The position numbers and the translations under genes are program-made. A DNA stretch of 64,000 bases from Codonopsis lanceolata (taxonomy: Eukaryota > Streptophyta > Magnoliopsida > Asterales > Campanulaceae): the NCBI GenBank assembly GCA_013146195.2, contig CM028377.1, positions 68,297,501 to 68,361,500 of the forward strand, given 5' to 3'. This document shows, in pieces, positions 21,973 through 32,986 of this stretch. Every line of letters begins with the position of its first letter. Positions within the stretch are counted from its first letter, which is position 1. The notes under the pieces are model-generated. The model was not told the origin of the DNA. It worked only from the letters and a program-made list of their open reading frames with translations, and did no database searches.

Positions 21973-24900
21973 TAATAAGTTCTAATTTTCTCCCGTAAGT
22001 AACTTCTAAACAAAATTATTTGTATTCCTTATTTTCTTTCCCCAAATTTTTTTTTTTTTCCCAAAATTCTAATTTTTCCCCTTAAATAACATAATTTTAT
22101 AAGTATTCCTTATTTTATTTTAAGTTGTTCCAAAATAAGTGTTCATTTACTAATTTTCTTTTTGTGAATAAATATATTGTTTACAACTCCCTTATTATTT
22201 ATGAAATGGAAGTATAGGAACCATTGATATGAACAACCAAGAGATACTTTAACAACATTAAAGAAAAAATGTAATAGAATCAACACTTAAATCCTAAACT
22301 CTCTCTCTACCTTTTGGGTTCGACCATATCGCACCACCCCTGAGTCGAGTGGCCTCGGACAGAATACAACCAAAAAGATTCGACCGAGAGTGCCAAGTCG
22401 AGCAACAGCTAAACTCCACCGCTTGGCTGCACTAACTTCACAATCCTGAAATTTGGGGGCATGGGCCTCATCATATCAAGGTTGAACATGATGCTGGATA
22501 TACCCAGCAAACTTGGTTCAAATAAAGCTCAATTATCATTGAACATACACATTTTATACTAAGATCTATACCAACGTCTTGCTCAGATAGGCTTGACTTA
22601 GACCCGAGTCCAGCTCGCTTACTCATACTTGAGTCCATTAAGATGTCAGCAAGTCACAACTAGACAACTCAAAGCTTGGCTCAAGTGCCCTACAGCTCTC
22701 TTGCAAGTTGCAAGTCATACACTAAAGCATATATAGGATTCAATTGAAAGACTAAATAGCAATCATAACCATTTAATGATGAAACTATGAACCCCCCACA
22801 ATTGGCTGTACAATATTTAAAAGCTAGTTATTTTGAACATTGGAACAGAAAAGAGATCTGTGGATGTACTCTAGCAAAAGTTGCTCATATAGCAAAAACC
22901 TAGAATGTCTCACAATTTTACGGCAATCATTGTATGCTAAACCTTGTATCTCCCCAACTCTCACTATGAATTTGAGACGCTTTGCCTCGAAAAACCACCT
23001 GTTATAGCTGATTCCTTTCCCAAATTTTCCCTTTTTTTTTTGTATGGACCGCACACCCTGAAATCAAAGTCAATCAATTAGGAGAATTTTAGCAACCAGG
23101 CAGAGGATTTGCACACGAAAAAATGGCATAACTACCAATCTAGCAGGAATAGGTATCACATAAGCACACAGGAAAATCCAACACCAAAAATAACATAGAT
23201 AACTGTAAGAATCTGATATTTTTAGTTATTCATACGAAATCTGTGGCTGATATTTATGTAGACATCAGCCACTACCTTAAAGCAAGAAAACAAATGTAAG
23301 CTCAAAGCCTCCAACTACATCTTTTCTAATTTTTTAACGCTCACCCGAAAGGAGAAAAAGGAAATAATATTTATGACGATTGTTTCACTATATAAACTAC
23401 TGCAAATTAACATCTGCTTGAAATTGAAAACCATCTGTCATTGAAGTTTCACACGTAGAACAGAAAGAAGAGATCTTTTACTGGCACAAAGATCCCACTA
23501 TTTTCTATATTAAGAAAACAAAAAACAAAAGAAGCAAAAAGCAAAGAACCCCATTAACACATTAATGAATTTTCCTACCGTTCCATCAATTCCCTTATAA
23601 AGGTCCCTTCCCCAGTGACAAACTATTTACTTCTGATAGCATCATCTTAGTAGCCTGCGCAATATGAGGGTATATTTAGACCATCATAAAGCTTTCATGC
23701 TTAATTTTCAATTGCACACTTTAACATTCTGGTTCACAACAGCAAAGAAAATGACATAAAATTGATCATATAAATCTTTTTCTTTTTTTGTTCTCCCACA
23801 AGGTGTCCCCATACCACATCATATAAATCTTGTTATGAAATAAACCAATCAATCCATTCCTGTATAAACCTCATTAGAATCTATTAAGTTGAAATAGAGA
23901 GTGATCAACCACTGCCAAACCTCATTACTGTCAAAAACTTCTTCTGTTCCATCACATATCATTTTCCTCTTCCTTTACCTTTTCATTCCATTGGACTTTC
24001 CTGGAGAGTAGATAGAACCAAAAAGCAGCTCTTTCCAATCTCCAAAACAGGTAAGTCATCTCAAATGGTATAAGTAGCAATTCTAGAAATTCAAAGCTCC
24101 AAAATTTAACACATCAGGCATTTGCATTCTAACGGCAAGTTATAGTTAATTTAAAGACATAATTTTTCATAAGAGGAATATACATTAGTTTCTATTTGAA
24201 AGCATGTGTAGAACAAACAGGAAATGGGCTTCATTTGTTTTAAGGAGAATGACTTCCGAAAAACAATTTTATGAAACATTTTCTGGAAATTGAAAATATT
24301 GCTATAATTTGTTGTCTGGCTTAACTTTTGAAAATTGGTTCGAAAATATTTTAAAGTTCGCACCAGATATGTACTAGGAAAACATTAAAATATGCCTGAA
24401 CATAAGTAAAGACTTCCATGCTCGTCAACTCCTCTTACCTCATCCCCTCAATCTTCTCAGATAACTACTAACTTGATATGAATATCTTTTTTCTCAAATT
24501 GAAGAGATCAAAATTTTAAATATAAATAAAGACGCAAGAATCAGAAAATATAAGCATTTGATGCATAATCTACATTCTACTTATCTCAGTCTCAGACATC
24601 AAAAACCTTGCCAGCAAAATTTTTTTACCAACAAAACAGGGAAAACTCTGAATGAAAACTGACAACAAAATGTGAAATAGAAGTTGAGAGCTGGAGAAGA
24701 AGAACTTGCAAGAAGAATAGGACAGCCACTTTTAACCCAGCCTTAGGGGGGGGGGTTAAAAAACTTTGAAATAACTTCAAAAGGATTCCCCTTAACAAAA
24801 GAAGGGCACAGGCACAGACACTTTCAACCCAGGATATTAACAGAGCTTCACCATACAAGCCAATGTAACTTGTAACCATGCTTAACAGCCTTAACCGTAA

Positions 24901-26261
24901 TCAGAAGAAGCTTAAAGCAGATTTAAGCTTCCACCACTTGAAACTTTAGATAGTATTTGCTTATTGCACATTCTTCCAATTTGAAATTACTATCTCCATT
25001 CCAAATTGGTCGTCACTTTTGAAGTTCTATCTGTGCCTATGCCAGTCACTTTTAGGAAACCTAATGCTTAACTTCCGTTCAAAAATGTTCAAAGACAAAT
25101 GTAGTATAACTTCTTGAGACTAACTTCAAAAATGTTAAACTGGAACTAAAGTAAAACTTAAGCGAATCCATAATAATCTAATATAGAATATTTATTAAAT
25201 ACGATTCATACGCATAGTGTTTGCTATAACAGGATCAGATACCATTCAGACTTTTTTGTCTATAATCCACTGGACTTGTCTTCTAAAAGATACACGTGCT
25301 TTAAGAAACACAATGGTCATATCTACACTCTTGTCAAGTTGGAGAAAAATCTCCGTTGATGAACTGCAACGGCTGAGGCATTTATCCATTAAATCCCAAA
25401 AATACCGATGGGTAAAAACCACAGCTTCAGAGTCACTAATTTTTTGTTCACTCTTCCCTCTCACCACCTTCAAGATCTATTACTCTTCACCACCATGAAC
25501 AGAATCAACTGTCTTAACCCATACATCACATTTATTGTGTATCCGCAAAAATAGGCTACATTATCTCCATAACCACAATTGTTTCCAGTAGGGCAAGTCT
25601 TAAGCGAAGTATGGCAGCTTCCCATCTACCAATAATGAATTAGTTTCACGACCATTTCAGGACGATTGTCACATCCAAATAATAAAATATCATTCAGTTC
25701 AATACTTCATTTAGGAATTAATTAGAGTTTCTTGTGGACATCTACTATCAGAGCCCCCAACGCCACTCTCCTATACTAATCGTTGCCACAGTATAATTCA
25801 AAATTAACCCAGAGGATTCTGTCCGAACAGTTCCACTAGAAACCAACTATATCTTATCACCGCCTCTATCGATTATTGGCTATCGCTATCCCTAATCCCA
25901 TCCCAATCAAATCCACAGCAAGTGCAAATAAAAGTAAGGTCTGCCCCATCCACATTACACTCTAACTTCATCCCATTTAGGTCAAATGCATGTATTCCGT
26001 TTTCCAGCCCTATCACTATCCCTAATTCACCCATAACCAAATGCATTACCTTCAATACAGCAACGGCAGCGGATGCAAGCAAAGATAGGTATGCCGCAAG
26101 ACCCCTGATTCCATCACATAATCAGGTGCATAAATGATTTCAAATAATACTTCAAGTGCACTCATACGAAGAAGAATAAGGTCACCCCACATAGTCAAAA
26201 TGGCAAAACTGGAACTCAAAAAAGGGACCAAACACAAGAATATGTACCTAACGGTGTTCAT
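21973..26261. other. Long stretch without a supported coding region
   Basis: No convincing host exon. 23057 down to about 22800 on the minus strand follows a good acceptor (TTGATTTCAG) and could be a 3' UTR exon of the RING gene, whose stop codon is followed 14 nt later by a donor-like AG/GTACAT at 26247. This is inference only. Other contents are a G-run at about 24747-24756 and a one-sided Stowaway-like end at about 24988 (CTATCTCCATTCCAAATTGG). The rest is AT-rich. Confidence 0.3.
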
Positions 26262-27266
26262 TCACATCCACCCCCAACCTTGTTGCCCGCCAGAGTTGGA
26301 TTCCCCATCGTTGTTACCACTGCTGCTACCATCTCCGCTTCCTCTGCGGAAAGGCCAATTCAGAGATATATTAAACCTCCTCTGTCCAGCCTGAGCTCCA
26401 CCACCGCCGCCACTTGATCCCGAAGCACTTGAACTCCCAGCAGCAGCCGAGTTTCCTGCGGTGCTCTGATAATCGGGATCGTCAGTAGGTAACTCGTATC
26501 GACAAACAGGGCACGAGTTATGCAATTCCAACCACGGAAGTATACAATCAGAATGATACACATGCTTGCAGGGCATCTGCTTCACCTCCATACCCCGCTC
26601 AAAGTCATCCTTACAAACAGCGCACTGAGCTAATTCAGACTTCAACAAGTTGTCATCGACCTTAATATTAGGGAGGGCCTCCACGGCCGATTTGGACGCA
26701 GGCGGAGTGCCATAACGGTTCGGATCATTCTCAGCCAATTGTTGAATAAGTTGTTCGAAGCCTGGACCAACGAAGTAGTCTCCAAAGTTAGCCGGGAGGT
26801 GGAATCCAGGATCACCGGAGTTGTGGCCGTTAATGACGATATGAAACTCAGTTCCGCCGGCCCTCGCAGAACTCATGTACTCCTGCAGGAACGTAAACGG
26901 GTTGAAAACGTCGGGCTCCTGTGGGGCAACGCGTGTTCGGGGCGGGAAAAAGGAGGGACCGAAAAAGTCTTGTAGAGGGTCGACGGAGGTGGTGGTAAAG
27001 GATCGGCGGGAGAAGTGCACGCCGCCGTCGCTGTCACCGCCGCCGCCGCCCAAGAATTCAGAGAAGGCGGAGAGAAGTGGATTTTGGATATGATCGACGG
27101 TAGGGATGGGGTTAGGGTTTTCTACTTCTTCGAGAAAGCCAGAGCTGCAAGTAGGGCAAATGAGTTCAGCGTTAGGGAGGAGGGTGATGGAAACATTGTG
27201 ATTACACTTGTAGCAGAAGTAGAGTTGCGGGGCTGCGTCGGCGACGGTGACACCGCCGGAGGACAT
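26262..27266 (-). CDS. RING-H2 E3 ubiquitin ligase with N-terminal zinc ribbon
   Basis: An intronless ORF of 334 residues. Residues about 17-41 form a zinc ribbon (FCYKCNHNV ... ICPTCSSGF). A disordered middle follows, with a conserved FNPFTFLQEY block and a GPGFEQLIQQLAENDPNRYG segment before the RING. The RING-H2 domain (about residues 218-258) shows CAVCKDDFE, MPCKHVYHSDCI, PWLELHNSCPVCR, that is C-x2-C...C-x-H-x2-H-x2-C...C-x2-C. The tail is Gly/Ser-rich and ends in WGWM. This is the plant RNF126/RING1-like group, cytosolic or nuclear E3 ligases that take ubiquitin from an E2. The start chosen is the ATG at 27266 just before the ribbon; no upstream in-frame ATG is present. The exact paralogue and substrates are unknown. 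All zinc ligands are present, so it looks functional. Confidence 0.93.
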   Translation of the reverse strand: MSSGGVTVADAAPQLYFCYKCNHNVSITLLPNAELICPTCSSGFLEEVENPNPIPTVDHIQNPLLSAFSEFLGGGGGDSDGGVHFSRRSFTTTSVDPLQDFFGPSFFPPRTRVAPQEPDVFNPFTFLQEYMSSARAGGTEFHIVINGHNSGDPGFHLPANFGDYFVGPGFEQLIQQLAENDPNRYGTPPASKSAVEALPNIKVDDNLLKSELAQCAVCKDDFERGMEVKQMPCKHVYHSDCILPWLELHNSCPVCRYELPTDDPDYQSTAGNSAAAGSSSASGSSGGGGGAQAGQRRFNISLNWPFRRGSGDGSSSGNNDGESNSGGQQGWGWM

Positions 27267-27424
27267 GTTTAATTTGATTTGTACGAAGACCGACAAGGGA
27301 AAGTAAGGAAGATAGGATAGGGACGAAGATAGTTAATATAGTCCAATATGTTGACGGAGGCTGAACCCTGTTTATACTGTTACTAAATACGGTCCCATTT
27401 ACTGAATAAATACTCCACTAAATA

Positions 27425-28008
27425 TAGGGTGGCAATGGGAATCACCAAACCAAACTAGTCGGATTGGTTCGGTTTTAATCATATATAGTTTGGGTTCGGT
27501 TTTAAAAATTAGAAAATCATATGGTTCAGTTCACTCCATGGTTTTTGCTATCGAACAAACCAAATCAACCTATATTTTTATATATATATATTCGACTATT
27601 TGTTAACTATTTTGAACTTTTAAATCATCTGATATGCATAATCTATTATATACATACTAAACCAAACAAAATCTTGACTGTTTGAGAATTATTATTTTTT
27701 CCATTGTTTGTGTTTATTTTAGAATTTATGTTGTTTTCTTTATGATAATTTATTTTTAGTAGGTTATTATCTAATTTTGATGTTAATTTTATTTTTTATT
27801 GTTATTTTGAATGATAGTTAAATTGATTAAAAATAATTTGTATAAACCGTGAAATCGAACCAAATAAAACCGAGTGGTTTGCTTTGGTTCAGTTTGGCCC
27901 AATCCTTGTTCGGTTCGATTTGAAATTTTTGGAATCAATTGACAGCAGTTCAATTCGTGATTTTAGCCTAAATCAAACCAAACCGAAACATTTACGCCCC
28001 TACCGCCT
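27425..28008. mobile_element. hAT-like non-autonomous repeat upstream of the RING gene
   Basis: The left end AGGGTGGCAATGGGAATCAC and the inverted right end AGGGGCGTAAATGTTTCGG are loosely similar. Subterminal AACCAAACC / GGTTCGGTTT motifs are inverted about the centre. No target duplication was found. It begins about 160 bp upstream of the RING gene start codon, so it may form part of the promoter region. Confidence 0.45.
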
Positions 28009-28546
28009 ACACTCTTATCCCTTAACATTTGATCAATCATTCCCTCCCCAAAAAAAATGTTTTCTCTCTACTTTGAACCTCTTTCAACTCGCTTAAAGAT
28101 TTTTTAAAAGAAAATGTATGTTTTTTTCTAGCTTTATTATTGTTGTCTAATCTAGCTTAGTTTTGACCAAAAAAAAAAAAAAAAGAAAGAAAGAAAAGTA
28201 AATTCATGGATTATTCGGTGAGTGTTGTTGGACAAGACGACTTGTACAATTCTACAATTCTCAAATTCATATACTCTTTCTCGCTACTAAGGTCATCTCT
28301 AATCATTAATTGCACCATCTCACTAAAATAGTGCAATTTCTACAAGAATAATAATTATTATTTTATTTAAAATATGAGGTAGTCTCTTGTAAGACGATTT
28401 TACAATCCCATTTAGAAATTTACGGATCATAATAAATAAATAATATGTTATAAAATTTTGTATAAAATAATCGGATAAGATGGTTCATAGGGAAAAACGT
28501 AAGTGTGGTGGTTTAAAGTTCAAAACCCTCTAGTTGTTTTTTTTTA
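28009..28546. other. Non-coding stretch
   Basis: No gene. Contains an A-run near 28168-28184 and a motif GTCTCTTGTAAGACGATTTT (28382-28401) resembling the far right flank near 62500. Confidence 0.35.
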
Positions 28547-29095
28547 AGTTTTATTACCAGAGATGTGTCATTTTGCTTCGGTGCCCCTGCACTTTTAAGG
28601 TTTGCCGCCGTAAGTTTTATTGTCAGAGATGTATCATTTTGCTCTGATGCCCCTGCACTTTTAAGGTTTGCCGCCGAAATTCTTATATTTCCCACACCTT
28701 ACAGTTTAATCCTTTGTCAGGCCTATTAACATCAATTGTCTTGAGATACTTGACAGATCTTAATGGACTTTAACGAAATGCTAAATGATACGTTTAAAGC
28801 CAAACGTGACACATTGAAAAGACAAAAGTGATATATTTTCGAAACTCCCCAGCGCCTTTTTTAAGTTTTATTGCCAGAGATGTGTCATTTTGCTCCGGTG
28901 CCCTTACACTTTTAAGGTTTACCGTCGAAATTCTTATGCTTCCCACGCCTTACAGTTTAATCCTTTGGCAGTCCCGTTAGCATCAATTGCCGTGAGATAC
29001 ATGACGGATCTTAATGGACTTTAACGAAATGTTAAATGATACGTTTAAAGCCAAACGTGACACATTGAAAAGACAAAAGTAATATATTTTAAGTT
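28547..29095. repeat. Direct repeats, about 65 bp and 165 bp units
   Basis: A unit starting GTTTTATTGCCAGAGATG and ending AAGGTTTGCCGCCG occurs at about 28547, 28611 and 28862. A following unit (CACACCTTACAGTTTAATCC through GACACATTGAAAAGACAAAA) occurs at 28692-28830 and 28945-29080, and its last part again at 29342-29430. The last part also appears inverted at 62395-62510. Confidence 0.75.
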
Positions 29096-29099
29096 TGAA

Positions 29100-29633
29100 A
29101 GTGACACTATAAAGGGAAATTTATTATAATTCTCATTAAAATACAAAGTAATACTCTTAATACTAAAAAGTGACATTTTTAATATTAAAAAGTGACAAAT
29201 TTTTAATACTAAAAAGTGACAAATTTATTTAATACTAAAAAGTGACACATTTAATACTAAAAAGTGACACATTTAATATTAAAAAGTGATACTCTTAATA
29301 CTAAAAAGTGACACTTTTAATAATAAAAAGTGACACATTTAATACTTGACGGACCTTAATGGACTTTAACGAAATGTTAAATGATACGTTTAAAGCCAAA
29401 CGTGACACATTGAAAAGACAAAAGTCACACATTTTAAGGTTGAAAGTGACACTATAAAGGGAAATTTATTATAATTCTCATTAAAATTCAAAATAATACT
29501 CTTAATGCTAAAAAGTGATACTTTTAATACTAAAAAGTAACACTTTTAATACTAAAAAGTGACACATTTAATACTAAAAAAATGTTATTTTAAAACTAAT
29601 GTTGACTGCTAAAAGTGACACATTTATAATACA
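29100..29633. repeat. Minisatellite of about 22-bp AATACTAAAAAGTGACAC units
   Basis: Around a dozen imperfect copies of TACTAAAAAGTGACACTTTT are spread over 29150-29345 and 29490-29600, separated by one longer repeat unit. The same motif in inverted orientation fills 62040-62400. Non-coding. Confidence 0.8.
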
Positions 29634-30375
29634 TCTATAATACAATACAGCTCAGTGTTGCACGCTTACATTTGATTTGGGATAAAAAGAGGTCAGGATT
29701 TACTGTTTTACTGTGATCCAACGGTCCTTATTTCCCTCAGCTCTCACATATGCGAATGACTACATTATTATTTTACATTTATTCTTTTACTGAGATATTA
29801 CGGTTTTACAGTTAATATTTTATTGTTTTATAGTTTTACAGTTTTATGGTTACGAAAGTTTGCATTTGTATTTTTTTCTTTTTAATTGTTATCGTAATTA
29901 ACTTAATCAATTAAATTTTTTTCCGACCCGTAATTTCATATACAAATTTTAAAAAAAATTAAAAAAAACGTAAGTTTTGTAATTTGATTTTTTTTTCTTT
30001 TTTACTGTTATCGTAATTAACTTAAGCAATTTTATTTTTGTCCAGCCCGTTTTGTCCAACCGCAATTTCATATACAAACTTTTAATTAATCTCTTTGTTC
30101 CGCACAAAAAGGCCCCGTTTGAAAGTCAATATTATTAAGAAAATAATATTTTTAGTTCATTTCCACAATATATTTTTGTCGGCCCGTTTTGTCCGGCCGC
30201 AATTTCGTATACAAATTTTTAATTAATCCCTTTGTTTCAGGCAAAGAGGCCCCGTTTAAAAGTCAATTTTTTTAAGAAAATAATATTTTTAGTAGTTCAT
30301 TTCCACAGTATCTGCTTCATGTATTGATAAATTTCCAAACTAGCGCCGTGCCATCGGTATGGACAAGAGTACTAG
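29634..30375 (+). mobile_element. Non-autonomous Helitron 1
   Basis: The 5' end is TCTATAATACAATACAG after an A. The 3' end has a hairpin (CCGTGCC-ATC-GGTATGG, 30346-30362, with G:T pairs) followed by ACAAGAGTACTAG and then T. A TC start, a CTAG end, a subterminal hairpin and absence of target duplication or TIRs are the Helitron signature. It sits in the GTGACAC repeat field. No coding sequence. Confidence 0.78.
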
Positions 30376-31312
30376 TTTATAATACAATAGAGGTCAGTTT
30401 ATATTTTTAGTAGTTTATTGTTTTGCTTTAATCTTACGGCCGTAATTTATTCATCATGTCGCATGTGTGAACGGCAGTTGGCGGTAATCATTTAATCTAA
30501 TCTTAACCGTTTTTATCTAAACCTTTCCTATTTACGTTTTATAATTGTAACTGTAATCCAAATTGTATCTAAACCTCTATAATACAATATAGGTCAGTTT
30601 ATATGTGTGCAATTGACTTGGGATAAGTAACAATTAAGATTTATTATTTTACTTTAATCTTACGGCCGTAATTTCTTCCTCATGTCGCATATATTAACGA
30701 CAGTTGGCGGTAATCATTTAATCTAATCTTAACCGTTTTTATCTAAACATATTCTTATTCACTTTTTATAATTGTAATTGTAATCCAAATTGTATCTAAA
30801 CCTATTCATATTCACGTTGATCCAATTATAATTTGTAAATATATTCCTATTCACGTTAATTCAATTGTAATTGTAACTGTAATCTAATTGTAAATCTATT
30901 CTTATTCAAGTTAATCCAATTGTAAACATATTCTCATTCACGTTTTTATAATTGTAACTGTAATCCATATTGTATCTAAGCGTATTCTTATTCACGTTAA
31001 TCCAATTTTATCTAAACCAATTCTTATTCCCGTTAATCCGAATGTAATTGTAATTGTAATCCAAATTGTATTGTAACTTAATCAATTTAATTTTTTTTCG
31101 ACCCACAATTTAGTATAAAAATGATTTTTAAAAAAAAAAAATTCGTAAGTTTTGTAATTTGAAATATTAGTTTTTTTTTTACTTTTTAACTCTTATCATA
31201 ATTAACTTAGACAAATTATAAGTAAATATTAATTCATTTCCACATTATCTGTTTCATTTATTGATAAATTCTCAAACTAGCACCGTGTCATTGGCACGGG
31301 CAAAAATACTAG
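30376..31312 (+). mobile_element. Non-autonomous Helitron 2, abutting Helitron 1
   Basis: It begins TTTATAATACAATAGAGG directly after the CTAG of Helitron 1 and ends with a hairpin (CCGTGTC-ATT-GGCACGG, 31283-31299), then CAAAAATACTAG and T. An additional Helitron-like 5' end (TCTATAATACAATATAGG) lies inside at 30576, so its first 200 bp are present twice in tandem. 30730-31080 holds a degenerate array of AATTGTAATCC / TATTCACGTTAATCC words. Non-coding. Confidence 0.75.
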
Positions 31313-31508
31313 TTTAATACTAAAACTTGACATTTTCAATGCTAACAAGTGACACATTTAATATTAACAGTGTCACTTTACAGTATAACATGTGTCACTT
31401 TTGGCCTTAAAAGTGTCACTTTATATTTTTAATAAAAATTATAATTTTTTCCTAAAAAAATGTTACTTTTTGGACTTACATATGTCATTTTTAGTTTTAA
31501 ATGTATTA
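31313..31508. repeat. GTGACAC-type repeat flank left of the Tat element
   Basis: Continuation of the 29100-29633 repeat field, here partly inverted (GTGTCACTTT). It is cut by the Tat insertion; its continuation is at 62005. Confidence 0.6.
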
Positions 31509-31513
31509 CTTTC

Positions 31514-32137
31514 TGATGCGTCCAAAATTAGGCTAGACGCACTGGGCTTTACTAATTGGATATCTGGCTTTCAATGTATCCACAATCTTCAAGGCCTTAC
31601 TCTGCAAATCAATTAAAGGAAACGTGAACTAGGCATGGGCACCTCCTGCAAAGGCCCTCCGACGTAAGAATTAGCACAACAATTCACTCAGTCAACAATT
31701 TGGCAGAGTAAAGGCTAGTAATTAGAAATCACGTACCTCCCTCCTTCATTTTGAGGGGCTTTTATAGTTGATGCCGGAGAGAATAACTGCTCATAACTGC
31801 CCATTAACGTTCATGGCATAAATGGCGGGCATATTAACTCCCTCATTAACTGTCCCATTCACCACAACGGTAACATGGAGAGTTTTCCGGATGAAACCGT
31901 CCCCAACTAACAATAACTCTTTAATGGACAAGCTACGCGTTCCTGCTCGCTGGTTAAGCCACTAGCTCGCTTATACTCTTGCCTGCTGAAGGTTAAGACC
32001 CCAGCTCACGATATACTAAAAGTCATTGATCTTTCCCTCGTGCCTTTGACCTTAGGATGCACGTGCGCTGCCTGTGAATGATGACGATGTGCCAGACACA
32101 TGACCCATGTCTTGGGCCTATTGGGTCGAGCAGCTCA
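31514..32137 (-). repeat. 3' LTR of the Tat element (left on the plus strand)
   Basis: 624 bp, beginning TGATGCGTCCAAAATTAGG and ending GAGCAGCTCA on the plus strand. It pairs with 61381-61999. It keeps CTG/CAG words (for example TATCTGGC, CTCTGCAAATC) that appear shortened in the other LTR. Confidence 0.9.
31759..31766 (-). promoter_or_regulatory. TATA box of the Tat LTR (3' LTR copy)
   Basis: TATAAAAG on the minus strand in the LTR. The same box is at 61616-61623 in the 5' LTR, where it would drive genomic RNA synthesis. Inferred from position and motif only. Confidence 0.55.
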
Positions 32138-32157
32138 GTAGCCCCCTACTCCTTGTC
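32138..32157 (-). other. Polypurine tract of the Tat element
   Basis: On the minus strand the bases immediately before the 3' LTR read AAGGAGTAGGGGGCTAC, a purine-rich plus-strand primer site. This confirms that the element is transcribed on the minus strand. Confidence 0.7.
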
Positions 32158-32439
32158 TACCGAGTATTCATGCTCGAAGCGAGGAGAAGGACCTAGAATT
32201 CATAGATCAAATCGCCCTTAAAACATAATTAAATCCTTTAATGTGTGCATCGAGTTGCCCACGATCAAAGCTTTAAGCAGATGGCAGCCCAAAAGGGTTT
32301 TAAAGAAACAAGCCGTCACTCGCCGCCTCTTTGAAGAGATAGGCCCATTTTCCAACGAGTCATTAATGCCGCCTCGATCCCCGAGCCTCGATATCCGAGC
32401 CCTAATGATGGGTAACCTCCAAGAGACGGTTTCATCATG

Positions 32440-32447
32440 TATAAAAG
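32440..32447 (+). promoter_or_regulatory. TATA box of the antisense ORF
   Basis: TATAAAAG on the plus strand about 300 bp inside the Tat element, between its polypurine tract and the antisense coding region. A C-run follows at 32457-32468. Together with the downstream splice-like sites it suggests an independent promoter facing into the element. Confidence 0.5.
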
Positions 32448-32986
32448 TGGGAGTCTCCCCCCCCCCCCATTCCAACTTTTACCGTTTTAAGAAATATCAA
32501 AGTCGAAAAGAAACATCTCTGCATTTGAAGTTTAATTTGGCGCCGATCTTGCTCACACCTGCACTCAATCCACAACAATCTTCCAAGATCTACAACCTTC
32601 ATTCCTCGACGAAAAAAACAGGTATTCTCTTAAATCTTTGTTTCTATATCTTCTCCATGCTTTTACTACTTTAACCCCGAATTAGGGTTCCCCAGTGTTA
32701 TTCTTCCATACACAGTCTTTTCTGCAGTTAATCTGTTGAAGACTTGAATTTAGAGTGTAGACTATCAAAACGTAGGCTTTTAGGTTCCGATTCCTTCAAT
32801 TCATCTTGCTCCCCCTTCTATCACCAAACCATTCCAGTCCAAATAAGGGAATCGAGGAATACATGATCGGTGCCCTGCTCGCCGATCCTAGGACATGCTC
32901 TTGCCATGGGTTTTTAATTGATTTACTTTTGCCAAACTACTCGAGCAAGATTTAACATGTGTTCCTCGATTCCTGTTTCCTATAGG

